64,000 nt of DNA from JAIQFF01 sp963725615 (GTDB taxonomy: Bacteria; Acidobacteriota; Terriglobia; Terriglobales; Acidobacteriaceae): assembly GCA_963725615.1 (NCBI GenBank), contig CAVRZO010000011.1:62001-126000 (forward strand), written 5' to 3'. The translations under genes were made by a program, and so were the position numbers. Numbering within the stretch: position 1 is the first letter of the stretch; each line of letters starts with the position of its first letter. Positions 8,448-16,713 of this stretch are shown piece by piece. The notes under the pieces are model-generated. The model was not told where the DNA came from, did not search any database, and saw only the letters and a program-made list of their open reading frames with translations.

Positions 8448-9224
8448 ATGGCGGTTGCCACACAAAACCCTCTCAACATCCCCGGACCTCCGACCTTTGC
8501 CACCATCGCCGAGGCGCGCCAGCACCGCAAACAGCGCCTGGCAGGCGCCTTCCGTCTGTTCTCGCGCTTCGGATTCGATGAAGGCGTCGCTGGACACATC
8601 ACGGCCCGCGATCCCGAACACCTCGATCATTTCTGGGTGAATCCTTTCGGCATGCACTTCGGCCAGATTCGCGTGTCCGATCTGATTCTGGTAAACGACC
8701 ACGGCCAGGTGGTGGAGGGGAAGTATCCGGTCAACGGCGCAGCCTTCGCCATTCACTCACAAGTCCACGCCGCCCGTCCTGATGTAATAGCCGCCGCTCA
8801 CGCCCATTCGTTGTACGGGAAAACCTGGTCATCCCTTGGGCGCTTGCTGGATCCCATCACCCAGGACGTATGCGCCTTCTACGATGATCATTCCCTGTTC
8901 ACCGACTTCACCGGCGTTGTTTACAAAACGTCCGAAGGCGAACGCATCGCCGAAGCTCTCGGTAATAAGAAGGCAGCCATTCTGCGCAACCATGGCCTCT
9001 TGACCGTTGGGCACACGGTTGATGAGGCCGCGTGGTGGTTCATCACCATGGAACGAAGCTGCCAGGCCCAACTGATGGCCGAAGCCGTGGGCACCCCGGT
9101 AAGAATCGACGAAGCGAACGCCGTCATCACTCGGCAACAGGTTGGATCGCACATGGCCGGCTGGTTCCAGTTCCAACCGCTGTGGGCCCGCATTGTTCGC
9201 GAACAACCCGACCTGTTGGAGTAA
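8448..9224 (+). CDS. Class II aldolase/adducin-domain protein
   Basis: A 258-residue class II aldolase/adducin-fold protein. The zinc ligands appear as AAHAHSLYGK (two His) and the later LRNHGLLTVG (His). Family members include L-fuculose-phosphate aldolase, L-ribulose-5-phosphate epimerase and many uncharacterised decarboxylase or aldolase-like enzymes; this one belongs to the adducin-like subgroup often found beside acyl-CoA genes. Its substrate is unknown. It lies 140 bp after the MaoC gene and 148 bp before the acyl-CoA ligase; neither gap contains a recognisable gene. Confidence 0.85.
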   Translation: MAVATQNPLNIPGPPTFATIAEARQHRKQRLAGAFRLFSRFGFDEGVAGHITARDPEHLDHFWVNPFGMHFGQIRVSDLILVNDHGQVVEGKYPVNGAAFAIHSQVHAARPDVIAAAHAHSLYGKTWSSLGRLLDPITQDVCAFYDDHSLFTDFTGVVYKTSEGERIAEALGNKKAAILRNHGLLTVGHTVDEAAWWFITMERSCQAQLMAEAVGTPVRIDEANAVITRQQVGSHMAGWFQFQPLWARIVREQPDLLE

Positions 9225-9372
9225 GGGCCTGCTGGAGCATTGGCGTCCCGCCCGTGCAAACGTCGCAAGCCGCTCCAGGCAACTCCAAGCGTATGGGAGA
9301 CACCGTGCGCGTCGTGTATCATGCCCAGCGAGGTTTCTGAAAACTTCCCCAAGAGGTCTGGCAAGGCCGGCC

Positions 9373-10962
9373 ATGAATGTACCCCTCACACCCATTCGGT
9401 GTTTGTACCGCGCTGTGGATCTTTACGGAGCGAAAACAGGCGTGGTCTCAGGCCCCTGCTCGTTCACCTACGCCCAGTTTGGAGAGCGTTGCGAGCGCCT
9501 TGCCGCCGGGCTGCTTTCAGAGGGCATCCGCCCCGGGGATCGCGTTGCCTATCTCAGCTTCAACAACCATCAGCTTCTGGAAGGCTACTATGGGCCGCCG
9601 CTGGTGCGAGCCATCGCGATGCCGCTCAACGTTCGGCTGCAGCCCGCCGAGCTGACCACCATACTTTGTCACGCCAGCGCAAGCATGCTGGTTTTCGAAA
9701 GCGAGTTTGCTCCGCTGGTTCAGGAGCTGCGCAAAACCTGCCCCAGCATCCAGCGCTACGTCGCGATTGACCAGCCGGTCCCGCAGGCAGATTTGTACCT
9801 GGAAGACCTGCTGGCGCACGATCGCATATCGCGTCCCGATATTTTCTCGTTCGACGAAAATGAAATTGCCGAGCTCTTCTACACCAGCGGCAGCACCGGG
9901 ACACCCAAGGGAGTGATGCTTTCGCACCGCACACTTTATGTGCATGCTCTGGGCATACTCTCCACCTTTTCCTGCAAAGACACGGACGTCGAGCTGCACA
10001 CCATTCCTCTGTTTCACGCCAACGGTTGGGGACGTCCGCAAAGCATCACCATGAAGGGCGGGAGGCACGTCATGGTCCGCCGCTTCGAGCCGGCCTCGGT
10101 GCTGCGCATCATCCAGGAAGAGAAGGCCACCGCGATGACCCTCGTCCCCACCATGGCCAATGCGCTCCTCAATTGTCCGGAACTCGGCAAGTTCGACACT
10201 TCCAGTATGCGAGTGATCACCACCGGCGGCGCTGCTTCATCGCCAGAACTGATCGCCCGCCTGGAGCAGGCATTCCGTTGTGAAGTCTGTTCGGGCTACG
10301 GCCTCACCGAGACCGCTCCGGTCGCCACCACGGCCCAGACCAAATCGAATGTCACCTGCGCGGACGAAACGGAGCGCCTCTCCCGCCTCGCAGCCGCAGG
10401 CTGGCCGCTGGTCGGCTGCGAAGTTCACGTTGCGGACGCACAGATGAACGATGTGCCTCGCGACATGGAAACCGTGGGCGAAGTGGTCGTACGCGGCGAC
10501 AACGTCATGGATGGCTACTACCGCGAGACCGACGCCACCGAAGCCGCCATCACCAACAACTGGCTGCGCACCGGAGATATGGGGGTCTGGGACGAAGAGA
10601 ATTACATCTACATCGTAGACCGCAAGAAAGACATCATCATCAGTGGCGGCGAAAATATTGCTTCCATCGAAGTAGAGAAGGCCATCTTCGCCCACCCGGC
10701 CGTCCTCGAATGCGCGGTCGTCTCAGCCCCCGATCCGCAATGGGGCGAGATTCCGGTGGCTATCGTCGTCTTGAAACCCGGCCAGCAACTGAACGAAGAA
10801 CAATTGCTGGCATCGCTCAAGCCCCGCATCGCGAAATACAAAATGCCCCGCTTGATCAAGTTTGTGGAAGGCCCGCTGCCGAAAACCGGCACTGGAAAAA
10901 TGTTAAAGCGCCAACTCCGCGAAGCTTTCTGGAGCGGCAAAGCCACTCGCGTCCAAGGTTGA
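9373..10962 (+). CDS. Acyl-CoA synthetase (AMP-forming, long/medium chain type)
   Basis: A 529-residue ANL-superfamily ligase. The P-loop-like motif FYTSGSTGTPKGVMLSHR (about residues 173-190), the SGYGLTETAPV adenine-binding motif, the hinge VDRKKDIIISGGENI and the C-terminal catalytic Lys motif PKTGTGKMLKRQ are all intact. It activates a carboxylic acid to acyl-CoA, feeding the beta-oxidation enzymes encoded just upstream. I choose the ATG at 9373 (MNVPLTPIRCLYRAV) rather than an earlier in-frame codon, because the upstream stretch lacks family-like sequence and overlaps the aldolase gene. Chain-length specificity is not readable. Confidence 0.9.
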   Translation: MNVPLTPIRCLYRAVDLYGAKTGVVSGPCSFTYAQFGERCERLAAGLLSEGIRPGDRVAYLSFNNHQLLEGYYGPPLVRAIAMPLNVRLQPAELTTILCHASASMLVFESEFAPLVQELRKTCPSIQRYVAIDQPVPQADLYLEDLLAHDRISRPDIFSFDENEIAELFYTSGSTGTPKGVMLSHRTLYVHALGILSTFSCKDTDVELHTIPLFHANGWGRPQSITMKGGRHVMVRRFEPASVLRIIQEEKATAMTLVPTMANALLNCPELGKFDTSSMRVITTGGAASSPELIARLEQAFRCEVCSGYGLTETAPVATTAQTKSNVTCADETERLSRLAAAGWPLVGCEVHVADAQMNDVPRDMETVGEVVVRGDNVMDGYYRETDATEAAITNNWLRTGDMGVWDEENYIYIVDRKKDIIISGGENIASIEVEKAIFAHPAVLECAVVSAPDPQWGEIPVAIVVLKPGQQLNEEQLLASLKPRIAKYKMPRLIKFVEGPLPKTGTGKMLKRQLREAFWSGKATRVQG

Positions 10963-10973
10963 ACCACTCCCTT

Positions 10974-11035
10974 TGTCATCCTGAGCGGAGTGGCTGCTTC
11001 GCTTCGCGAAGCAGCCGCGGAGTCGAAGGACCCCT
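10974..11035. repeat. 'tcatcctgagcgg...gagtcgaaggacccc' palindromic repeat
   Basis: The sequence runs from TGTCATCCTGAGCGG to GGAGTCGAAGGACCCC with an inner hairpin gcttcgcttcgcgaagc. Two further copies flank each other in opposite directions at 50664-50725 and 50808-50870, and a short piece is at 37278-37295. It sits directly after the acyl-CoA ligase stop. Confidence 0.8.
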
Positions 11036-11148
11036 ATAAGCGTAACCGCACCTTCGGTCTACACATCAGCCCTTACACGCCGGCGCTACTTCCTGGACGC
11101 TGGCGTCACCAAACCGCCTCGCGTATATTGGACGCCTTCAACGGCCCC

Positions 11149-12042
11149 ATGACCGAATCCCCCAAAAACGTCATCATCCGCGATCTCCAAAGCATCGAAG
11201 ACCTGGAGCAAGCCGAAGCCGTGGAAAGAGAAGTATGGGAATTGGCCGATCGCGACGTCATGCCTTTGGCCTTGATGATTGCCACCAGGGAAGCGGGCAG
11301 CCTTTGGGTGGGCGCCTTCGATGGCCCGAAGCTAGCCGGATTCGCTTTTGGCTTCCTGGCCATGGAGTCCGGGCACCTCACCTTGCACTCCCATATGCTA
11401 GCCGTGCGCGAGCCCTATCGCGATCTCGACCTTGGCTACAAGCTCAAGCTGGCCCAACGCGAACGAGCCTTGGCCATGCGCATCCCCGAGATAACCTGGA
11501 CTTTCGATCCCCTGCAGAGCAGAAATGCACACCTCAACTTCGGCAAGCTGGGCGTTGTCTCCGATACCTACAAGATTGATTTCTACGGACCCGAAACTTC
11601 GAGCGTCCTGCACCAGAATGGCACGGATCGCCTGTGGGTGAGGTGGCCGCTCGCCAGCCGGCGAGTACGCGATCGCCTGCAGGGCAAAGACTACCGGCCC
11701 GAAGTTCTGGATGTCTTTTCCCGCCTGCAACCACTAGTCCAGTTCAACGGCGATGGCAAGCCGCTCCGCAATGATCTGGCGACTGCGCTGGCTCGGCAGC
11801 GAATCGCAATCCAGATTCCCAGCGACATCGGATCCGTCGAACAAAAAGACCCCGGCCTGGCTCGAGAATGGCGGGCGGCCACAAGGTGGGCTTTCACCGA
11901 AGCCTTGCGCGCCGGTTTCTTCGTCGCGGAGTTCGCCCGCACTGTAGCGGGCAAGCAAGGCCCAGGCAATTACCTGCTGGAAAAAAGCTCCGTCACAGAG
12001 TATGTCCCCGAACTGCAAAGAAAGTACGACGGGCCTGGCTAA
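11149..12042 (+). CDS. GNAT-like N-acetyltransferase (COG3375 type)
   Basis: A 297-residue protein with a GNAT fold in its N-terminal half: IIRDLQSIEDLEQAEAVEREVWELADRD, WVGAFDGPKLAGFAFGF, then HSHMLAVREPYRDLDLGYKLK, which corresponds to the acetyl-CoA pyrophosphate loop. The segment ITWTFDPLQSRNAHLNFGKLG is characteristic of the COG3375 family. The acceptor substrate is unknown. The ATG at 11149 is preferred; earlier in-frame codons fall in the repeat. COG3375 genes are often next to o-succinylbenzoate synthase-like genes, but none is visible here. Confidence 0.75.
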   Translation: MTESPKNVIIRDLQSIEDLEQAEAVEREVWELADRDVMPLALMIATREAGSLWVGAFDGPKLAGFAFGFLAMESGHLTLHSHMLAVREPYRDLDLGYKLKLAQRERALAMRIPEITWTFDPLQSRNAHLNFGKLGVVSDTYKIDFYGPETSSVLHQNGTDRLWVRWPLASRRVRDRLQGKDYRPEVLDVFSRLQPLVQFNGDGKPLRNDLATALARQRIAIQIPSDIGSVEQKDPGLAREWRAATRWAFTEALRAGFFVAEFARTVAGKQGPGNYLLEKSSVTEYVPELQRKYDGPG

Positions 12043-12070
12043 GCGACGCGTCCGAGATGGAGCGGCAAGA

Positions 12071-12100
12071 TGACACAGCCCTGAAAGGGCGCAAGAATGG
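12071..12100. repeat. Short 'gccctgaaagggcg' repeat
   Basis: A small hairpin repeat (core GCCCTGAAAGGGC) between the GNAT and DCC genes. A second copy is at 60181-60212, just upstream of the M20 peptidase gene. Confidence 0.5.
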
Positions 12101-12130
12101 ATGCAACACATCCACACTCCGCACCCCCAC

Positions 12131-12550
12131 ATGTCAGACTCCGCCAATCCGGTCGTTCTGTACGACGGCGTGTGCGGACTTTGCAACCGCCTGGTGCGGT
12201 TTGTGCTTAAGTATGATCGCCGCGCTCACTTTCGCTTTGCCTCGCTGCAAAGCGCCTACGCCGCCCGAATTCTGCAGCGTTTCAACCTCGATCCCGATGA
12301 TCTGGACACGGTCTACGTCGTCCAAGAATCTACTGAAGAGCTCAGTTCCCGCTCCGGTGCTGTGATCTTCCTCCTTCGCGAACTGGGCGGTTTCTGGCCT
12401 GCCGTCGCGCTTGTGCTGCGCCTGTTTCCAAAGTCGTTGCGGAATTGGGGATATGGTGTGGTCGCTCGCGGCCGTTACCGAGTCTTCGGAAAATACGACA
12501 GCTGCCCACTGCCCGAAGAAAGATATCAGGACAGATTTCTGGATGTGTGA
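12131..12550 (+). CDS. DCC-family thiol-disulfide oxidoreductase-like protein (DUF393)
   Basis: A 139-residue DUF393 protein with the name-giving motif near the N-terminus: VVLYDGVCGLCNRLVRFVL, i.e. DGxCxxC. The family is thioredoxin-like and predicted to do thiol-disulfide exchange, but few members are characterised. The middle has FASLQSAYAARIL and the C-terminal half a conserved RYRVFGKYDSCPLP. I take MSDSANPVVLYDG (12131) as the start over the ATG at 12101, whose extra residues are His/Pro rich and look non-coding. It sits between the GNAT gene and acs. Confidence 0.85.
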   Translation: MSDSANPVVLYDGVCGLCNRLVRFVLKYDRRAHFRFASLQSAYAARILQRFNLDPDDLDTVYVVQESTEELSSRSGAVIFLLRELGGFWPAVALVLRLFPKSLRNWGYGVVARGRYRVFGKYDSCPLPEERYQDRFLDV

Positions 12551-12648
12551 TTCGTGCCTCTCGCCATCGCCCTGTGCAGACATTCCGCTCCCGCCCTTGT
12601 AGAATCTGCACTGCACTTACCTGAATCCCGATAACACGAGGGACCAGC

Positions 12649-14625
12649 ATGCCCGAGAAGCCCCCTGCGGCCGATGCCCGCACCAATATCGAATCCGTTC
12701 TGCACGAGGACAGAAAATTCGAGTGCCCGGAGCACTTCCGCCAGCAGGCGCACATCAACAGCCTGGACGATTACGAGCGCATCTACCGTGAGTCGGTCGA
12801 GCAGCCGGAAAAATTCTGGGCCGGAATTGCCAACGAACTGCACTGGTTCAAGAAGTGGGACAAGGTTCTGGAATGGAAAGTGCCGTGGGCCAAATGGTTT
12901 GTCGGCGGCCAGCTCAACATTTCTTACAACTGTCTCGACCGCCATCTGCAGACGGCCCGCAAGAATAAAGCCGCCTTGATCTGGGAGAGCGAGCCCGGGG
13001 AAGTCCGCAGTCTTACTTATCAGGAGCTCCATCGCGAAGTGCAGAAGTTCGCCAACGTCCTCAAATCGCTGGGCGTGAGAAAAGGCGACCGGGTCGCGAT
13101 CTACATGGGCATGACTCCCGAGTTGCCCATCGCCATGCTGGCCTGTGCCCGCATCGGCGCGCCGCACACGGTGGTGTTCGGGGGATTCTCCTCAAACGCT
13201 CTGGTTGATCGCATTCACGATTCTCAAGCTGTCGCGGTGATTACCCAGGATGGCTCCTTCCGGCGTGGCGCCGAGGTCAAACTATTTCCCGCAGTCGAGG
13301 AAGCGCTGAAGTCGTGCCCGTCAGTGAAGCACGTGGTCGTTTACCAACGAACTGGAACAGCAATCAATATGCAGTCCGGGCGCGACCACTGGTGGCACGA
13401 GCTGATGGCGAAAGCGTCCGACGATTGCCCCGCCGAGCCTCTGGACGCTGAGCATCCGCTCTACATTCTCTACACGTCGGGGACCACGGGCAAACCAAAG
13501 GGCGTGGTTCACACGACCGGGGGCTATTCCGTCGGCACCTACATCACCATGAAGTGGATCTTCGATATCAAGGAGGAGGACATCTACTGGTGCTCCGCCG
13601 ACATCGGATGGGTTACCGGCCACAGCTACATTGTTTACGGGCCGCTGCAAAACGGAACCACCTGCGTGATGTATGAAGGCGCGCCGAACTTTCCCGAACC
13701 GGACCGCTTCTGGAGCATTATCGACCACCATCAGGTCAGCATCTTCTATACCGCTCCCACCGCGATTCGCACCTTCACCAAGTGGGGAGACGAGTGGCCG
13801 AAGAAGCACAAGCTCGACAGCCTGCGCCTGCTGGGCACGGTCGGCGAGCCAATCAATCCCGAGGCGTGGATGTGGTACCGCGACCTGATCGGTCACAACC
13901 GCTGTCCCATCGTCGACACCTGGTGGCAGACTGAAACCGGGCACATCATGCTCAGCCCCATCCCGGGCGCCATCGCCACCAAGCCGGGCTCGGCCACGCG
14001 CCCGTTTCCCGGTGTCGTCCCTGAAGTCGTCACCATGGATGGCACCCCCGTGCCCGAAGGCTCTGGCGGATTTCTCGTCATCAAGCAACCGTGGCCGGGA
14101 ATGCTGCGCACCATCTACGGGGATCCTGATCGCTACGTCTCCCAATACTGGTCGCAGATTCCGGGCATGTATTTCACCGGCGACGGCGCCCGCAAAGACA
14201 AAGACGGCTATTTCTGGGTCATGGGCCGCGTGGATGACGTGATCAACGTCTCCGGTCATCGCCTCAGCACCATGGAGGTGGAGTCCGCGCTGGTCGCGCA
14301 CGAAGCGGTGGCCGAAGCTGCCGTCGTAGCGCGCCCCGACGAAATCAAAGGTCAAGCTATCTCCGCGTTCGTCACTCTGGAGCAGGGAAGGAAGCCCAGC
14401 GCCGAATTAAAAGATGAGCTGAGAAAATGGGTGGCCAAGGAGATCGGCGCGATGGCGAAGCCAGACGATATCCGTTTCACCGACATGCTGCCCAAGACGC
14501 GCAGCGGAAAAATTATGCGCCGCCTGCTCCGCGAACTCGCCGGCAGTGGCGATGTGAAAGGCGATACGACTACGCTGGAAGATTTCGGAGTGATCGCCCG
14601 TCTCAAGGAGAGCGAAGAGACTTAG
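12649..14625 (+). CDS. acs: Acetyl-coenzyme A synthetase
   Basis: A 658-residue AMP-forming acetyl-CoA synthetase. The motifs are intact: YTSGTTGKPKGVVHTTGGY (nucleotide binding, about residue 277), DTWWQTETGHIML (adenine/acetyl pocket, with the Trp that restricts the acyl group to acetate), GRVDDVINVSGHRLST (hinge) and PKTRSGKIMRRLLRE, whose Lys is the known acetylation site in the family. It converts acetate to acetyl-CoA in the cytoplasm and complements the acyl-CoA island upstream. No adjacent deacetylase gene is seen. Confidence 0.97.
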   Translation: MPEKPPAADARTNIESVLHEDRKFECPEHFRQQAHINSLDDYERIYRESVEQPEKFWAGIANELHWFKKWDKVLEWKVPWAKWFVGGQLNISYNCLDRHLQTARKNKAALIWESEPGEVRSLTYQELHREVQKFANVLKSLGVRKGDRVAIYMGMTPELPIAMLACARIGAPHTVVFGGFSSNALVDRIHDSQAVAVITQDGSFRRGAEVKLFPAVEEALKSCPSVKHVVVYQRTGTAINMQSGRDHWWHELMAKASDDCPAEPLDAEHPLYILYTSGTTGKPKGVVHTTGGYSVGTYITMKWIFDIKEEDIYWCSADIGWVTGHSYIVYGPLQNGTTCVMYEGAPNFPEPDRFWSIIDHHQVSIFYTAPTAIRTFTKWGDEWPKKHKLDSLRLLGTVGEPINPEAWMWYRDLIGHNRCPIVDTWWQTETGHIMLSPIPGAIATKPGSATRPFPGVVPEVVTMDGTPVPEGSGGFLVIKQPWPGMLRTIYGDPDRYVSQYWSQIPGMYFTGDGARKDKDGYFWVMGRVDDVINVSGHRLSTMEVESALVAHEAVAEAAVVARPDEIKGQAISAFVTLEQGRKPSAELKDELRKWVAKEIGAMAKPDDIRFTDMLPKTRSGKIMRRLLRELAGSGDVKGDTTTLEDFGVIARLKESEET

Positions 14626-14633
14626 TCGCAAGT

Positions 14634-14690
14634 AGCGCCGGCCTCCGGCCGTCCCGATGGGCGGGACGCTGTCCCCACGTGGTCCTTTAC
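14634..14690. repeat. GC-rich palindromic repeat between convergent genes
   Basis: A small mosaic (GCCGGCCTCCGGCC, then GATGGGCGGGACG, then CTGTCCCCACGTGG) between the acs stop and the convergent anti-sigma gene stop. Related fragments occur at 37185-37314 and 53320-53345. Confidence 0.55.
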
Positions 14691-15457
14691 TCTCCCGCAC
14701 CCATCATCACGATCGGCATGGTCGGAGTGGACGACCCCTGCTCCGGCTCGACCGTAATGGCAAAAGCCTTGGCTTCTACTCCGGCGGGCAGTGGCGGTTC
14801 AATCACAGTCGCGCTGCCCCGGGCATCGGGCTTGAAAACCCCGGCCGGAATGGGCGCTCCGTTCGTCGGGATCAACCACAGTTCATAAGCTTTCTGCGGC
14901 GGCAACGGCGGCAGGTTGCTGGCCAGGAAAATCAGGCTTGACCGGTCACGCACGTAAATGGCTTTGCCCTGCGGCTGGGGTGGAGTTTGCGCGGCCACCA
15001 GGGTCACACGCATTGCGTCCGTCGAGGTCAGCGTGGACACGACCTCCCGCGCCCGTTGGAGCTGTGCCTGCTGTTGCGCCGATTGGTCCTGCAAGCGGGC
15101 CACCTGCTGCGCCAGGCGGTCGCTCTGCTGCCAAAAGAAACCCGCCACCAGCAGGAGCGCTGCAGTCGCCAACCAGGGCAGGAACGTCCAAATGGAAGAG
15201 GCCCGCCCCGGTTCGATCTTCTGGGCTCGCGGTTCCTTCGCAACGGCCTTCAACAATCTTTCGCGCGACCGTCGCGGCGGCGCCGGTCCGGACGCCGAAA
15301 GTGTGAGCAAAGCCATGTCTCCGCGTAATCGCTCCAATTCGCGGCGGCAGGACGAGCACTCTTCGAGATGCTTCTCCAGCGTGACGCGTTCGTCCCCCTG
15401 CAGCGTTCCCAGCGCAAGCAGTGCGAGATCGTCGGCGAATTGTTCGTGCGCGCTCAT
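14687..15457 (-). CDS. Anti-sigma factor, RskA-like with zinc-finger anti-sigma domain
   Basis: A 256-residue membrane anti-sigma factor. The N-terminus carries the ZAS motif HLEECSSCRRELERL (H-x3-C-x2-C, about residues 30-40), which binds the sigma factor. One membrane helix (WLATAALLLVAGFFW) lies near residue 95, then a coiled-coil stretch (QVARLQDQSAQQQAQL), then a periplasmic RskA-type domain with YELWLIPTNGAPIPAGVF. It would hold the ECF sigma factor inactive until an envelope signal triggers its release. Its ATG overlaps the sigma-gene stop by 4 bp (ATGA), so the two are translationally coupled. Confidence 0.88.
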   Translation of the reverse strand: MSAHEQFADDLALLALGTLQGDERVTLEKHLEECSSCRRELERLRGDMALLTLSASGPAPPRRSRERLLKAVAKEPRAQKIEPGRASSIWTFLPWLATAALLLVAGFFWQQSDRLAQQVARLQDQSAQQQAQLQRAREVVSTLTSTDAMRVTLVAAQTPPQPQGKAIYVRDRSSLIFLASNLPPLPPQKAYELWLIPTNGAPIPAGVFKPDARGSATVIEPPLPAGVEAKAFAITVEPEQGSSTPTMPIVMMGAGE

Positions 15458-16002
15458 GTTTCAAAGACCTTTCGCAGCGCCTGCAATCCGGTCCGGATCC
15501 GGGTCTTGATCGTCCCCAGCGGTTCTCCCGTCTTGGCCGCAATTTCGGTATGGGTCAGTCCTTCGAAGTAAGCCATCTCGAGCGCACTTCGCTGCGCTCC
15601 CGGCATGCCGCCTAAAGCGCCCCGTACTTTCTCCATGGCACGCGACCGCTCGGCATCACTTGCCATGTCCGGCTCAACTGAAACGACGACGTCCGCGATA
15701 TCAGTTTCAGGACGCCGCTTGCGCAGGCCGTCAATGGCGCGGTTCCGGGTGATCACTCCCAACCACGCTCCCAGGTTGCCACGGCTCGAGTCGAACGCCG
15801 CCGGATTGCGCCACAGCTGCATGAACACTTCCTGCAGGACGTCCTCGGCAGCGCCGGTATCGCCCAGCACCCGCAACGCCACCGCATACACCAGGGAGGA
15901 ATAGCGGTCGTAGAGCGCGGCCATCGCGCCTTCATCGCCCGAGCGTATCGCCCACACCAGCGAAGCCTCGCTCGACCCTCCCTTTAGTTCAGCGCCGGAC
16001 AA
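15454..16002 (-). CDS. ECF RNA polymerase sigma factor (SigK-like)
   Basis: A 182-residue group 4 sigma factor. Region 2 reads ALYDRYSSLVYAVALRVLG then AEDVLQEVFMQLWRNP and GAWLGVITRNRAIDGLRKRR; region 4 is QRSALEMAYFEGLTHTEIAAKTGEPLGTIKTRI. It pairs with the anti-sigma gene overlapping its 3' end. The start used is a TTG at 16002 with an AAGGA-type site about 15 bp upstream; no in-frame ATG fits the N-terminus, so a TTG or a nearby alternative is real but uncertain by a few codons. The regulon cannot be inferred; autoregulation is typical. Confidence 0.88.
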   Translation of the reverse strand: MSGAELKGGSSEASLVWAIRSGDEGAMAALYDRYSSLVYAVALRVLGDTGAAEDVLQEVFMQLWRNPAAFDSSRGNLGAWLGVITRNRAIDGLRKRRPETDIADVVVSVEPDMASDAERSRAMEKVRGALGGMPGAQRSALEMAYFEGLTHTEIAAKTGEPLGTIKTRIRTGLQALRKVFET

Positions 16003-16200
16003 GCCGTTATCTCATCCTTTCAAAAGTACGCTCGCAAGCCCTCAGCGGATTGCCAGGGCCTGCTTACCTTTGTACCATCCGCCTGAGTCACAATCGGTTA
16101 CCTACAGCCCAAGCCATGCCGCGAAACCATACCAGCATCTTCGCCACTTCGACAAGGCTCCGAATCGGGGGGAGTAAACTGTTGCCCAGAGGGGCATTCC

Positions 16201-16629
16201 ATGGGAGATCTAAGCCGCATCGGTGTAGCCATCGATACCGAACTACTTCGCCGCTTCGACCGCTTCATCGCACAAAAAGGTTACGAGAACCGCTCCGAAG
16301 CTTTCCGCGACCTCATTCGCGATCGCCTGGTCGGCTCGGCGGTGGTCGCTCCCGACGCCTTTGTGGTGGGCACCGTCACCCTCATCTACGACCATCACAC
16401 CCGCCTCTTGCCCGAAAAACTTACAGACCTCCAGCATGAGCATCATCACGTGATCATTTCCACGCTGCATGCCCACCTGGACCATGAAAGCTGTCTCGAG
16501 GTCGTGGTCCTGCGCGGCAAATCCAAAGAAGTGCAAAAACTGGCCGACCGTCTGATCAGCACCAAGGGCGTTCAGCATGGACGCCTGGTCATGAGTTCAC
16601 CGCAGACGGCAGCCCACCACCATCACTGA
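16201..16629 (+). CDS. nikR: Nickel-responsive transcriptional regulator NikR
   Basis: A 142-residue NikR. The N-terminal ribbon-helix-helix domain (RIGVAIDTELLRRFDRFI, then RSEAFRDLIRDRL) is followed by an ACT-like metal-binding domain with the nickel ligands HHHVII, HAHLDHESCLEVV (His-x-His and Cys). NikR represses nickel uptake genes when Ni(II) is bound. The C-terminus ends in an extra His run (AAHHHH) that could bind metal. No nik transporter, hydrogenase or urease genes lie in this window, so its targets are elsewhere. I did not find a convincing GTATGA-type operator upstream. Confidence 0.93.
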   Translation: MGDLSRIGVAIDTELLRRFDRFIAQKGYENRSEAFRDLIRDRLVGSAVVAPDAFVVGTVTLIYDHHTRLLPEKLTDLQHEHHHVIISTLHAHLDHESCLEVVVLRGKSKEVQKLADRLISTKGVQHGRLVMSSPQTAAHHHH

Positions 16630-16713
16630 GTTCCAACTGAGAACTGAGAACAACGAACTGACAACCGCTTTAACTCCAACCAAGCGCCGGTTGTAAAAAA
16701 GGCGGTTCAGATC

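Noticed and set aside
13321..14355. A 344-residue minus-strand frame opposite acs
   Set aside because: Shadow of acetyl-CoA synthetase, whose motifs are intact in the plus frame.
16060..16200. NikR operator upstream of nikR
   Set aside because: No GTATGA-N16-TCATAC-like palindrome found.
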